Source: Persicobacter psychrovividus (GTDB taxonomy: Bacteria > Bacteroidota > Bacteroidia > Cytophagales > Cyclobacteriaceae). Taken from it: 64,000 nt of DNA. Below are positions 37,238 to 45,205 of this stretch, piece after piece. How positions within the stretch are numbered: the first letter of the stretch is position 1; every line of letters starts with the position of its first letter. The position numbers and the translations under genes are program-made. A model generated the notes under the pieces. It worked only from the letters and a program-made list of their open reading frames with translations, searched no databases and was not told where the DNA came from. Location: contig NZ_AP025295.1 in assembly GCF_036492425.1 (NCBI RefSeq), positions 186,001 through 250,000 on the forward strand, in the 5' to 3' direction.

Positions 37238-37258
37238 AAGTGGTAAATTTTACCACTT
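37238..37258. repeat. Partition-type palindrome, copy 5
   Basis: Identical to copies 1 and 3, central T, ending 109 bases before the parA start codon. Confidence 0.85.
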
Positions 37259-37367
37259 CATCCCAAAAGCATTTTTCAGCGATTTTTATAAATCATCTTT
37301 TGAGGAAGCAATTGCAGCAGTAGCGATCAAGGCAAGTCGATGAGTAAGCCGATTCATTTTAATTATA

Positions 37368-38144
37368 ATGACAAAGAAACAACCCATTATTTTAGCATTT
37401 GCCAACCGCAAAGGGGGAGTGGCAAAAACAACAAGTGTCGCCAGTATGGGCGCATGCTTAGCCAAATTAGGATACCGTACCTTGATCATGGACTTGGACT
37501 CGCAGGGCAACCTTTCCAATGGTTTGGGCTTTGAAATGTCTGATGACCGAAACATCACGTCAGTATTCCGAAAAAATTACAAGCTCGAAGACATCATTAT
37601 TTCATTGGAGGAAAACCTGCACATGACTTGTAGTAACGATTCTCTTGCTGATTATGAAACAGAGTTGAACGCAAGCCTGGGCCGAGAATTTAAGCTCAAA
37701 AAAACCATTGCCGAAATTCATGACAAATATGATTTCATTTTATTGGATTGCCCTCCATCGCTTGGAATCATAACCGTTAACGCATTGGTCGCAGCAAGCC
37801 GCGTGATTGTGCCTTTGCATGCACAAAAATACAGCCTCGATGGATTACGTAAAGTCATTTCCATTATTGAGGAAATAAAAGATGCTGGTGCGAATAATGA
37901 ATTGGCTTTGGCGGGTGCTTTTTTCACTCAGTATAATAGCCGTGCAGTCCTTTCACAGGAAGCCGTGAATCAGGTAAGCGAACTGATTGGAGATGATATA
38001 TTGATGAAAACCAATATCCGTCAGAATATCTCCCTGGCTGAATCTGTAGAAATAGGGCAACATATTCTTGATTATGCACCGACTTCCAACGGGGCAAAAG
38101 ATTACCTCAACTTAACAAAAGAATTGGTCGAAACTTTTAATTGA
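37368..38144 (+). CDS. parA: ParA-type partition ATPase
   Basis: The 258-residue protein has the deviant Walker A KGGVAKTT at residues 15-22 (lysine just before the glycines), Walker A' MDLDSQGNLS and Walker B FILLDCPPSLG. It also has ARVIVPLHAQ-like and SLDGLRKVI segments of the ParA/Soj family. There is no N-terminal helix-turn-helix, so it is like chromosomal or type Ib ParA and would rely on another factor for repression. ParA dimers bind nucleoid DNA and move ParB-parS complexes. It is preceded by five palindromes and followed 10 bases later by a parB-like gene. Confidence 0.95.
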   Translation: MTKKQPIILAFANRKGGVAKTTSVASMGACLAKLGYRTLIMDLDSQGNLSNGLGFEMSDDRNITSVFRKNYKLEDIIISLEENLHMTCSNDSLADYETELNASLGREFKLKKTIAEIHDKYDFILLDCPPSLGIITVNALVAASRVIVPLHAQKYSLDGLRKVISIIEEIKDAGANNELALAGAFFTQYNSRAVLSQEAVNQVSELIGDDILMKTNIRQNISLAESVEIGQHILDYAPTSNGAKDYLNLTKELVETFN

Positions 38145-38154
38145 TTCTGATTTT

Positions 38155-39033
38155 ATGGCAAAAAAATTCCAAATGGCTAAAGAAAAGAATGTTGCAAAAA
38201 AAGCAACTTCTAATTTCTTGGGAGACTCGAAGGAGGTGATAAAGAGTAATATCATCATCAATGACGAGCTCAAGCAAATGATTCCTGCGCTACAAAAAGA
38301 AGAGTATGAGCAGTTGGAGGCGAATATCCTTGAGGAAGGACTTAGGGAACCGATATTAATTTGGAAAACAGACGGCCAATATGTGCTCGTGGATGGTCAT
38401 AACCGTTACAGCATCACCCAAAAACACCAACTTCATTTTGACTTCAAGCTTCTTGAGTTTAAAAATATGGAGGCGGCTAAAGACTGGATGATCAATAATC
38501 AGCTTGGCCGAAGAAACCTCACTGACGAGCAACGTGCCTATTTTATAGGCTTGCGCTATCAGCGAGAAAAGGGGACACAAGGTGGACAAAAGAGAACGGG
38601 GGACCAACACCAGGTTGCTACTTCAGTAAAAACGGAGGTGCGTCTTGCCGAGGAATACAAGACTTCACCGAAATCTGTCAGGAATAATGCAGACTATGCC
38701 ACAGGCGTTGATCTGATTGGAAAGACCGACCCAGCCCTGAAGGAGTCTATCCTTTCGGGGGATACGAAAATTCGAAAATCAGATGTTCAAGGCCTTGCAA
38801 AACTTACCGAAACTGAAGTTAAAGAGCAGGCTGAAACTATTCAACAACTGATCAGCAAGCATAAACCTCTGAAAAAACCATCGGTTAAAAAGACACTTAC
38901 GCCTACTGATATTAAGAAAAAAGAAATCAACAAAGTATTACGCCGCATTGATTCAAACTCAACGCCAGAAGACTTTCACCAGCTTCGTAACTTAATTGAT
39001 CAATTACAAGAAATTACAAACTCACCAACATAA
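38155..39033 (+). CDS. parB: ParB-like partition protein with a variant CTP-binding motif
   Basis: The 292-residue protein has an N-terminal ParB/Srx-type domain (about 30-130) with EGLREPILIW and VLVDGHNRYSI. GHNR at 81-84 stands where canonical ParB has G-E-R-R. A central helical region (RNLTDEQRAYFIGLRYQREKG, then EEYKTSPKSVRNNADYATG) resembles the DNA-binding helices, and a lysine-rich linker leads to a short C-terminal helical segment. It most likely binds the upstream palindromes and works with ParA. The G-H-N-R variant raises the question of whether it loads as a CTP-dependent clamp. It overlaps nothing and ends in a bidirectional terminator. Confidence 0.87.
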   Translation: MAKKFQMAKEKNVAKKATSNFLGDSKEVIKSNIIINDELKQMIPALQKEEYEQLEANILEEGLREPILIWKTDGQYVLVDGHNRYSITQKHQLHFDFKLLEFKNMEAAKDWMINNQLGRRNLTDEQRAYFIGLRYQREKGTQGGQKRTGDQHQVATSVKTEVRLAEEYKTSPKSVRNNADYATGVDLIGKTDPALKESILSGDTKIRKSDVQGLAKLTETEVKEQAETIQQLISKHKPLKKPSVKKTLTPTDIKKKEINKVLRRIDSNSTPEDFHQLRNLIDQLQEITNSPT

Positions 39034-39070
39034 AAAAAGGGATTTCAATTTAGTATTGAAATCCCTTTTT
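39034..39070. terminator. Bidirectional rho-independent terminator between parB and the ROK regulator gene
   Basis: A 16-bp stem (AAAAAGGGATTTCAAT with its complement, 39034-39049 and 39055-39070) with a 5-base loop has A and T runs on both sides. It can stop transcription from both convergent genes. Confidence 0.9.
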
Positions 39071-39086
39071 ATTTTATCAGCTGATC

Positions 39087-40313
39087 TTAAACATAAAGAT
39101 CGGCGTCGATATTTACACTCTCAAAAATTTTCTTGGTAATCAAGGTTGTCGCTCCAAGACAGCCCGCCCTAACATCAATATCAGAAATTACGATGTCCAC
39201 ATCATCCTTCATCTCCGTAAGTGAACTGTGCATAATTGCCGACCGAATAGGGTAGAGTAGGGCGTCTCCCATTTGAGAAAGTTTACCACTTAAAATGACC
39301 TTTTCAAGATTCAAAAGGTTAATCAAAGTACCAATGCTCTTTCCAATATATTTACCCGCTTCTTCTACAAGCTCCAGACTAAACTGATCTCCGCGCTGAA
39401 CTGCATCCAATAAATCTTCCAGTACGATCTGGTCAAAATCTCCATGATACTTTTTGGCAATGATACTTGGCCGACCTTCTTTCAGTAACCGGACAGCTTT
39501 ATTGATCAGCCCTCGCCCTGAAGCCACGGTTTCCAGGCAACCAATCTTTCCACAAGAACAAATATCGCCACCTTCAACAACGCGAATATGACCAATTTCC
39601 CCTGCAAGACCAGAGTGCCCACCATAGAGTTCACCTCCGAGAATCAGCCCCATACCTATTCCCCAGTCAAGGTGAATACAGCCAGCATCTTCCGTTTCCT
39701 TGGCTTTTCCAAAGTACTTCTCGCCCAGGGTAACCGCGTTCACATTGTTTTCCAGTGCCACCTCGAAACCAAGTTTTTCCTGTAACAACTCCTGAAGCGA
39801 AGAGGTGGAATCTTTAAAATAAGTCAGTGACTTACCACTTTTCGCATTGACCAAGCCCGAGATTGCAAAACCAACCCCGAGAATTTTATCCCTTGGGATC
39901 TCATTTTTGGAAATCAATTCATCAATCCGGTTTGAAAGCGTATTGATCGTATTTTCCTCATCATTCAAATCAACACTCGCATACTCAATAAAATCCAGCT
40001 CCTCTTCTTTAAGGTTCAGCAGAATCATACGCGATTTACGCGCACCAAGAGTAATACCCAAAGTATATCCTCCCGTAGGATTCAACTGATAGAGGGTCGC
40101 CGGACGGCCAACCTTGGAGTTCTGCACTTCAGCAACCACAATATAGCCTTCATCAGCCAACTCTTTGGTCAGCGAAGAGGCCATCGGAAGCGTCAACTGC
40201 GTCTCATTGGCAATGTCAGATGGAGACAATAGGGGATGAGCGCGAAAAAACCTTAAAATCTGGTTTTTCCGTATCTGCTTTTTTATAGATATTTTACTAA
40301 CAGATGGGTCCAT
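39087..40313 (-). CDS. ROK family transcriptional regulator (NagC/XylR-like)
   Basis: The 408-residue protein has an N-terminal winged helix-turn-helix (about 15-75: LRFFRAHPLLSPSDIANETQL, then GRPATLYQLN) joined to a ROK sugar-binding domain. The ROK part has LGITLGARKS, NNVNAVTLGE, GIGMGLILGGE and the zinc motif CSCGKIGCLE. Such proteins repress sugar genes and are released by a sugar phosphate. It is divergent from the nagB-like gene at 40571, with 257 bases between the starts, so it probably controls amino-sugar use there. No clear operator palindrome was spotted in that gap. Confidence 0.9.
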   Translation of the reverse strand: MDPSVSKISIKKQIRKNQILRFFRAHPLLSPSDIANETQLTLPMASSLTKELADEGYIVVAEVQNSKVGRPATLYQLNPTGGYTLGITLGARKSRMILLNLKEEELDFIEYASVDLNDEENTINTLSNRIDELISKNEIPRDKILGVGFAISGLVNAKSGKSLTYFKDSTSSLQELLQEKLGFEVALENNVNAVTLGEKYFGKAKETEDAGCIHLDWGIGMGLILGGELYGGHSGLAGEIGHIRVVEGGDICSCGKIGCLETVASGRGLINKAVRLLKEGRPSIIAKKYHGDFDQIVLEDLLDAVQRGDQFSLELVEEAGKYIGKSIGTLINLLNLEKVILSGKLSQMGDALLYPIRSAIMHSSLTEMKDDVDIVISDIDVRAGCLGATTLITKKIFESVNIDADLYV

Positions 40314-40473
40314 TTAGATGTTATATAGTCGATGATCCCTGTAATTAGCGATCATTTCAATCAAAATAAATTAATAATTCTCAAAATAGCCTTAAATATT
40401 CCCAAATCCAATGAATAAAATTGCTTTTTTTATTTAATACGGCCTAATTCTATCCATTTTTAATTTAAAACTG

Positions 40474-40504
40474 TTGGTTTTGCCTATTTTTTTAGATACC
40501 TTCG
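40474..40504 (+). promoter_or_regulatory. Putative Bacteroidota promoter of the nagB/PIG-L gene
   Basis: TTGG at 40474-40477 and TACCTTCG at 40497-40504 (consensus TAnnTTTG, one mismatch) are about 20 bases apart, the Bacteroidota spacing. Transcription would begin near 40511, leaving a leader of about 60 bases before the ATG at 40571. Confidence 0.4.
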
Positions 40505-40570
40505 TAATGAAGGGGGAATATTAACCCTTTAATTAATAAAGAAGCTTATTTAATATAATCATATAACATA

Positions 40571-42535
40571 ATGGAGACGCAATTCAATACTTTAAATGAA
40601 AACGAGTTGGGTTTAAACATGGAAAACTTCCTAACAGATCGGGAATTTGAACATTTAAACACTACCATTTATGAAGATGCCAAAACAGGTTCTAAATGGA
40701 TTGCTCAGGAAATTATTTCTTTGATCAAAAAACGCCAGCAGGAAAACAAAACGGTTGTCTTGGGTTTAGCCACGGGTTCGTCTCCATTGAAAGTTTATGA
40801 AGAATTAATCCGCGCACATAAAGAGGATGGGTTAAGCTTTGAAAATGTCATCACATTCAACCTTGATGAATATTATCCGATGTTACCTGAATCGGTACAT
40901 TCATATGTTCGATTCATGAAAGAAAACCTTTTCGATCATATCGACATCAAGGAAGAAAATACACACCTTCCTGATGGAACATTAAGTATGGAAGAGGTGC
41001 CTGAATTCTGCCGAAATTATGAATTACAAATTCGCCAGGCGGGAGGAATAGACATCCAACTTTTGGGTATTGGTCGAACAGGACACATTGGTTTCAATGA
41101 ACCAGGTTCTGGTATTCGTTCAAGAACAAGAATGGTTACACTCGATCAGTTAACCAGAAGAGATGCCGCGCCAAGTTTTGGTGGGATAAATAATGTACCC
41201 CGCCGCGCAATTACGATGGGTGTGGGCTCGATTATGGAAGCCCGAAAAATTTTACTAATGGCCTGGGGTAACGGAAAAGCACCAATTATCCGTGAGGCAG
41301 TTGAAGGTCCGATTACAGAAAGTGTTCCGACAACTTTTCTTCAGGAACACCCTAATGTAGATGTTATTCTGGACGAAGCGGCGGCGGAGAAATTGACCCG
41401 AATTGATTTCCCTTGGCTTGTTCGTGATATTGTCTGGACTGATGCCATGATTAAGAAAGCGGTTTGCCATTTATCCATTTCTTTGGGAAAACCAGTTTTA
41501 AAACTTACAACTGAAGATTATAACGAGCATGGCTTGGATCAGCTCGTAACCATTTACGGCCCAGTGCACGATATAAATATCAAGGTTTTCAACATGCTTC
41601 AGCATACCATCACAGGTTGGCCTGGAGGAAAACCGAATGCTGATGACTCACAACGTCCCGAAAGAGCTCAGCCAGAATCAAAAAGGGTTTTGGTATTTTC
41701 GCCACATCCCGACGATGATGTGATTTCAATGGGAGGTACCATTCAGCGATTGGTAGATCAGGGCCATGAAGTACATATCGCCTACCAAACATCGGGTAAT
41801 ATTGCCGTGATGGATGATGATGCCCGCCGTTTTGCAAAATTCACCAAAGCTTTCAATGATCGCTTCAAAATTTCAACACAGGAATCCTGCTCTTTGCATA
41901 AAGAAATTATCGGTTTCCTTGACATGAAAGAAACGGGTGATATTGATACGCCAAGTGTTCGATCGATCAAAACCTCTATCCGTCAGGAAGAATCTATCGC
42001 AGCCTGTCGTTATATAGGAATTGAAGAATCACGTGTTCATTTTCTCAACCTTCCATTTTATGAAACTGGTCGGGTGAAAAAATTGCCTCTTGGCGACAAT
42101 GATATTCAGATCATCACAGATATCATTCAGGAGATTCAACCGCATCAAATTTATGCAGCAGGTGATTTGGCCGATCCACATGGCACACACCGTGTATGCC
42201 TTGATGGTATTTTTGCAGCATTAAACGGGCTGAAAAATGAGGAGTCTATGCAAAATTGTTGGGTTTGGTTGTACCGTGGTGCATGGCACGAATGGCCAAT
42301 CAACGAAATTGAAATGGCAGTCCCAATGAGCCCTTATCAAGTTTTGCGTAAGCGTAAATCAATTTTCTACCATGAATCTCAAAAAGACGGCGTTGTTTTT
42401 CAAGGTTCTGACTCAAGAGAATTTTGGCAACGTGCCGAAGAGCGAAATAAAGAAACTGCTCACCTGTACAATCAGTTAGGGTTAGCGGAATATGAAGCAA
42501 TGGAAGCGTTTGTTCGTTACCATTTTATAGATTAA
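40571..42535 (+). CDS. nagB: Glucosamine-6-phosphate deaminase fused to a PIG-L/LmbE-type deacetylase domain
   Basis: The 654-residue protein joins two enzymes. Residues 20-290 are NagB-like: LGLATGSSPLKVY binds phosphate, FNLDEYYPM holds the ring-opening aspartate, and GIGRTGHIGFNEPGS (166-180) is the active-site loop. In Escherichia coli NagB that loop reads G-N-D-G-H; here the Asp is Thr while His and Glu remain. Residues 380-620 are a PIG-L domain with zinc ligands in FSPHPDDDV and DPHGTHR. The fusion is known in Bacteroidota and would combine N-deacetylation with conversion of glucosamine-6-phosphate to fructose-6-phosphate. It is divergent from a ROK repressor. Confidence 0.88.
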   Translation: METQFNTLNENELGLNMENFLTDREFEHLNTTIYEDAKTGSKWIAQEIISLIKKRQQENKTVVLGLATGSSPLKVYEELIRAHKEDGLSFENVITFNLDEYYPMLPESVHSYVRFMKENLFDHIDIKEENTHLPDGTLSMEEVPEFCRNYELQIRQAGGIDIQLLGIGRTGHIGFNEPGSGIRSRTRMVTLDQLTRRDAAPSFGGINNVPRRAITMGVGSIMEARKILLMAWGNGKAPIIREAVEGPITESVPTTFLQEHPNVDVILDEAAAEKLTRIDFPWLVRDIVWTDAMIKKAVCHLSISLGKPVLKLTTEDYNEHGLDQLVTIYGPVHDINIKVFNMLQHTITGWPGGKPNADDSQRPERAQPESKRVLVFSPHPDDDVISMGGTIQRLVDQGHEVHIAYQTSGNIAVMDDDARRFAKFTKAFNDRFKISTQESCSLHKEIIGFLDMKETGDIDTPSVRSIKTSIRQEESIAACRYIGIEESRVHFLNLPFYETGRVKKLPLGDNDIQIITDIIQEIQPHQIYAAGDLADPHGTHRVCLDGIFAALNGLKNEESMQNCWVWLYRGAWHEWPINEIEMAVPMSPYQVLRKRKSIFYHESQKDGVVFQGSDSREFWQRAEERNKETAHLYNQLGLAEYEAMEAFVRYHFID

Positions 42536-42576
42536 TTCACATTGCACAATTGTTCGAAAGAACACACATTTTCTCG

Positions 42577-42610
42577 AGCCACTCATCGCACAAATGAGTG
42601 GCTTTTTTTT
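42577..42610 (+). terminator. Rho-independent terminator after the nagB/PIG-L gene
   Basis: A 10-bp stem (AGCCACTCAT with ATGAGTGGCT, 42577-42586 and 42594-42603) is followed by eight Ts. Confidence 0.9.
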
Positions 42611-42954
42611 GCTAACAATTTTAGATACTGATAATCCCTTACTCGCTGCGCCAATTAAGGGACTAATTTTTACGCATATCCCTAATCCGTACACCTTAAT
42701 GCAAAGCGCTCATTTACAGCTGTTTAATTTTTACACCAAATATAATTTGGTAAAATAAAATCACAATAGCCTGATCTAAAGCACTTTATAAAAGTGCTGA
42801 TTTGAAAAATTCGAGCGACAAAAAAAGGAGCATGAAAATGCTCCTTAATTACTGAGGCCGACAAAGCCGCAATTTCTTATATCCATCTTGGGATACGGTC
42901 ATCATACTGACTCCGCTCAACTTTCAAGATTTCTAACCATTATTTTATAATACA
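42611..42954. other. Intergenic region with no supportable gene
   Basis: It lies between the convergent nagB and rep genes. The only structure is the rep terminator at 42820-42846 and a small hairpin (GCACTTT with AAAGTGC) at about 42781-42798. Confidence 0.5.
42820..42846 (-). terminator. Rho-independent terminator of the rep gene
   Basis: AAGGAGCAT and ATGCTCCTT (42825-42833 and 42838-42846) form the stem. On the minus strand it runs into seven Ts (plus-strand As 42820-42826). Confidence 0.82.
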
Positions 42955-44406
42955 CTATAAGGCATCCCAGTCAAAATCATGATGCTTCTGCGCATAATAT
43001 TTAACACCTTCTTTCAAATATGCCTGATGCTCCTTGGTTCCAATTTGCCCGATAATCCATCTGCCAAAATACTTCTTCGCTTCTGCTGAGGGCTTATTTT
43101 TGTTCCATTCCTCCAAAAATTTACGCTCATAAGCAGAGGCATCTGAATTTAGATAAGCCACATAATTGGGGTACTGCCCGAAAATATTTTCATTCAAATA
43201 TTGAAAACAGAGATCCTTCCAAAATTTATCAAATTCTTTCGAAATCGCATCTTGTTTTTTCTTATGCAGCACTTTTGCGGTCCGCGCCTGTTGTTCTTTC
43301 TGCTTATTTTGCACATAAGCAGACTGGGCATCCGAAGCTTTCGCAGTCGCTTTTGCGGGCTCTTTCAATTGGTAATCATCCTTTAAGGCCATCGTTAAAT
43401 ACCCAATAGGGCTACTGACATTAGCGGCTTGCTGCACCACAAAGACCTTTTTATGTACCTGAATGAGGCCATACTGGCGAATTAGATGAGAAATAGCCTC
43501 AAGCGCCTTTTGTTGTTCAGCCTTATTTTTGGCCTTAAACCCTATGGCAGCAAGAATTTCCTCATCCTCCGACAGATTAGGGATTGGCACAACCTCTTCG
43601 GCGGACACCTTATCAAAATTCAACGCAGCCTGATTAGCAGCAGGCTCTTCAATATTCACCTTGCCCATTTCAGCGGCAGCAGCATCAGAAACTAAAGCAT
43701 TCCCTTTTTTGGACATATAGAAGATAATGTCCGTTACTGATCGTCCACGTCTTTTGATCTCATATTCCACAAACATCCCAGAGGGTTCGTAAGAATTGAT
43801 ATCATGAACAGCAGGCTCAATCACCCGCCGTTTAAGGTCAGAAAATCGCTTATACTTATCCTCAACATTTAATAAATTTTTGAAGCTGTCAAGGGTGAAA
43901 TTCCTTTTATTAATATTTGGAAAATACTGAATCAGTAACTCGTAAAGCCTGAAACTGTGACCACTAACGAATCCCCAACAATTTATTGGCTTATATGCGG
44001 TGTATTCTCCGGCATTCAACTGCAGGAAAAATGGCTTCATTTCCTGCGCAAATCGGATCTTGATAAAGTCTTCTCCTTCATTCCCCTCCGCCTTAGTTAC
44101 AAACGGAAAAGCCACCCAGTGCTTGCCTTTCTGAATATATACAGAAGAGTTGGTCAGCCCTACAGCTGCCTCACGAGCCTGATTGTACTTATCCGATATT
44201 TTATCTCCCTTTTTAAGATCAAAAAGTTCACGTAAACCAATGCAACACTCATTAAATTCGGTGTCATCTTTGCGAATCTGAGCAGCAGTTAATAATATCA
44301 AACGCCACTGCAAAGGACTCAATGTATGTTTTGAATTGATAAGCTTATTCGACTTAACAATTTTGTAGTTTTTTATTCCTGCTACGGAACGATCAGTGAT
44401 ATTCAT
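42955..44406 (-). CDS. Plasmid-type replication initiator, Rep_3 family
   Basis: The protein begins with the Rep_3 signature YKIVKSNKLINSKHTLSPLQWRLI and has the tandem winged-helix pattern that follows (GLTNSSVYIQKG, FRLYELLIQYFPN, FTLDSFKNLLNVEDKYKRFSDLKRRVIEPA). The C-terminal half (about 270-480) is lysine-rich, mostly helical and longer than in small-plasmid Rep proteins. An ATG at 44460 would add 18 residues, but 44406 fits the family start. The initiator should bind the iterons at 44657-44800 and repress itself through the inverted copies near its own start. It is transcribed away from the origin. Confidence 0.88.
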   Translation of the reverse strand: MNITDRSVAGIKNYKIVKSNKLINSKHTLSPLQWRLILLTAAQIRKDDTEFNECCIGLRELFDLKKGDKISDKYNQAREAAVGLTNSSVYIQKGKHWVAFPFVTKAEGNEGEDFIKIRFAQEMKPFFLQLNAGEYTAYKPINCWGFVSGHSFRLYELLIQYFPNINKRNFTLDSFKNLLNVEDKYKRFSDLKRRVIEPAVHDINSYEPSGMFVEYEIKRRGRSVTDIIFYMSKKGNALVSDAAAAEMGKVNIEEPAANQAALNFDKVSAEEVVPIPNLSEDEEILAAIGFKAKNKAEQQKALEAISHLIRQYGLIQVHKKVFVVQQAANVSSPIGYLTMALKDDYQLKEPAKATAKASDAQSAYVQNKQKEQQARTAKVLHKKKQDAISKEFDKFWKDLCFQYLNENIFGQYPNYVAYLNSDASAYERKFLEEWNKNKPSAEAKKYFGRWIIGQIGTKEHQAYLKEGVKYYAQKHHDFDWDAL

Positions 44407-44461
44407 AATCTGTCGCATTCGTTTCAAAATCGAAACTACGACATTGTAGGGATATTCCAAA

Positions 44462-44578
44462 ATAAATCCGACAGAACATGAACACAGAAGTGTCTATCAA
44501 CACAAATTGCTGTAAAACTCAAATCAATATTATGCGACAGAAAAGGTAGGTTGGAAAGTTATTACGACAGAAAAGGAA
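44462..44578 (-). promoter_or_regulatory. Inverted iteron-like sites upstream of rep (likely autoregulation and copy control)
   Basis: Three copies of the iteron core occur in reverse orientation, with GACA at 44470, 44536 and 44566. The last two read TACCTTTTCTGTCGCAT-like and TTCCTTTTCTGTCGTAA-like on the minus strand. A further direct core lies at 44411, just before the preferred rep start. Rep proteins of this family bind such sites in their own promoter as a dimer. Confidence 0.65.
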
Positions 44579-44632
44579 CAAACAATTAAATAATTTTATA
44601 TACAGTATCAATAAAACACAATTTGTCAAAAC

Positions 44633-44641
44633 TTATCTACA
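44633..44641 (+). promoter_or_regulatory. DnaA-box-like site
   Basis: TTATCTACA differs from the consensus TTATCCACA at one base. It lies just before the iteron array. Confidence 0.55.
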
Positions 44642-44656
44642 CATAAAATTCACAAC

Positions 44657-44800
44657 AATCCCTATCATGTCTATCTAAATACCTAAAATGTCCGTGATGT
44701 TCATGATACGTCAGACTTTATCCACAATACGTCGTACCAATTACCTACTATGTCACGCCAAATACATGATCTGTCGCGCAGATTACCTACTATGTCGTAA
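44657..44800 (+). repeat. Seven tandem iterons, 20-21 bp apart
   Basis: The conserved TGTC/CGTC core occurs at 44668, 44689, 44709, 44730, 44751, 44772 and 44793, spacing 21, 20, 21, 21, 21, 21. The best copies read TTACCTACTATGTCACG and TTACCTACTATGTCGTA; the others are degenerate toward TACCTAnnATGTCGnG. The two-helical-turn phasing is that expected for Rep monomers bound on one face of DNA. Confidence 0.85.
44718..44726 (+). promoter_or_regulatory. Perfect DnaA box inside the iteron array
   Basis: TTATCCACA matches the consensus DnaA box exactly and lies between the third and fourth iterons. Confidence 0.75.
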
Positions 44801-44954
44801 TAACCCTTTATAACCATCTGTATATCAAAAGGATATAAAGCCTAAAACAATTAAAACAGTTAAAACATAAAAAAACAATACAAAACACACCGATTGATTT
44901 TGTCTTTCAGATGAAATTTAAATATTGGGATATTGCTTTAAAAAGTAAATTAAA

Positions 44955-45040
44955 GGGACGTACCTATTTTGTCGCGGGCGATTGATGACTTTCTTTTTTA
45001 GGTGCGACGGAACATGAATCAAGCTACCTGTTTTGTCACC
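44955..45040 (+). repeat. Two outlying iteron copies downstream of the A-rich stretch
   Basis: GTACCTATTTTGTCGCG (core at 44970) and CTACCTGTTTTGTCACC (core at 45034) are close matches to the iteron consensus, 64 bases apart. Confidence 0.6.
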
Positions 45041-45205
45041 TCTAAACTTATTGCAACACAAATGTTTGGGAGCGTCTTTAAAAATAAATAAAATAGGCGG
45101 TTAAGCGAATGTTATCATCAAGCTGATATCTTAAAGCAATGGTAATTTTTGCACAAAAATTTATTCACGGGTAGGTTGTAACATTGTCATTGTAATTTAA
45201 GATAC

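Larger units (their letters stand above)
35922..37367. other. Gene-free partition/centromere-like region before parA (five palindromes)
   Basis: This 1446-base stretch has no credible reading frame longer than about 60 codons. It carries five near-identical 21-bp palindromes (starts 36225, 36586, 36892, 37037, 37238) and at least one further half-site (36616). All are in the 1.1 kb preceding parA. A cluster of palindromes next to parAB is what a plasmid or chromid centromere (parS) array looks like. Their sequence differs from the usual chromosomal parS (TGTTTCACGTGAAACA). Binding by the adjacent ParB-like protein is inferred. Confidence 0.75.
44633..45040. other. Putative replication origin (iterons, DnaA boxes, A-rich unwinding stretch)
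   Basis: The region combines seven tandem iterons (44657-44800), a perfect DnaA box (44718-44726), a near-perfect DnaA box (44633-44641), and an A-rich, C-poor stretch (about 44821-44890) with repeated TTAAAACA. Outlying iteron cores follow at 44901, 44970 and 45034. It has no coding frame and sits next to the rep gene. This is the standard layout of an iteron-controlled origin. Confidence 0.82.

Noticed and set aside
39282-39291. TTTACCACTT half-site of the parA-proximal palindrome inside the ROK gene
   Set aside because: A 10-base half-site in coding DNA is expected by chance at this density and it lacks the second arm.
42611-42819. Possible small gene or RNA between nagB and rep
   Set aside because: Only terminators and one small hairpin were seen, with no promoter box.
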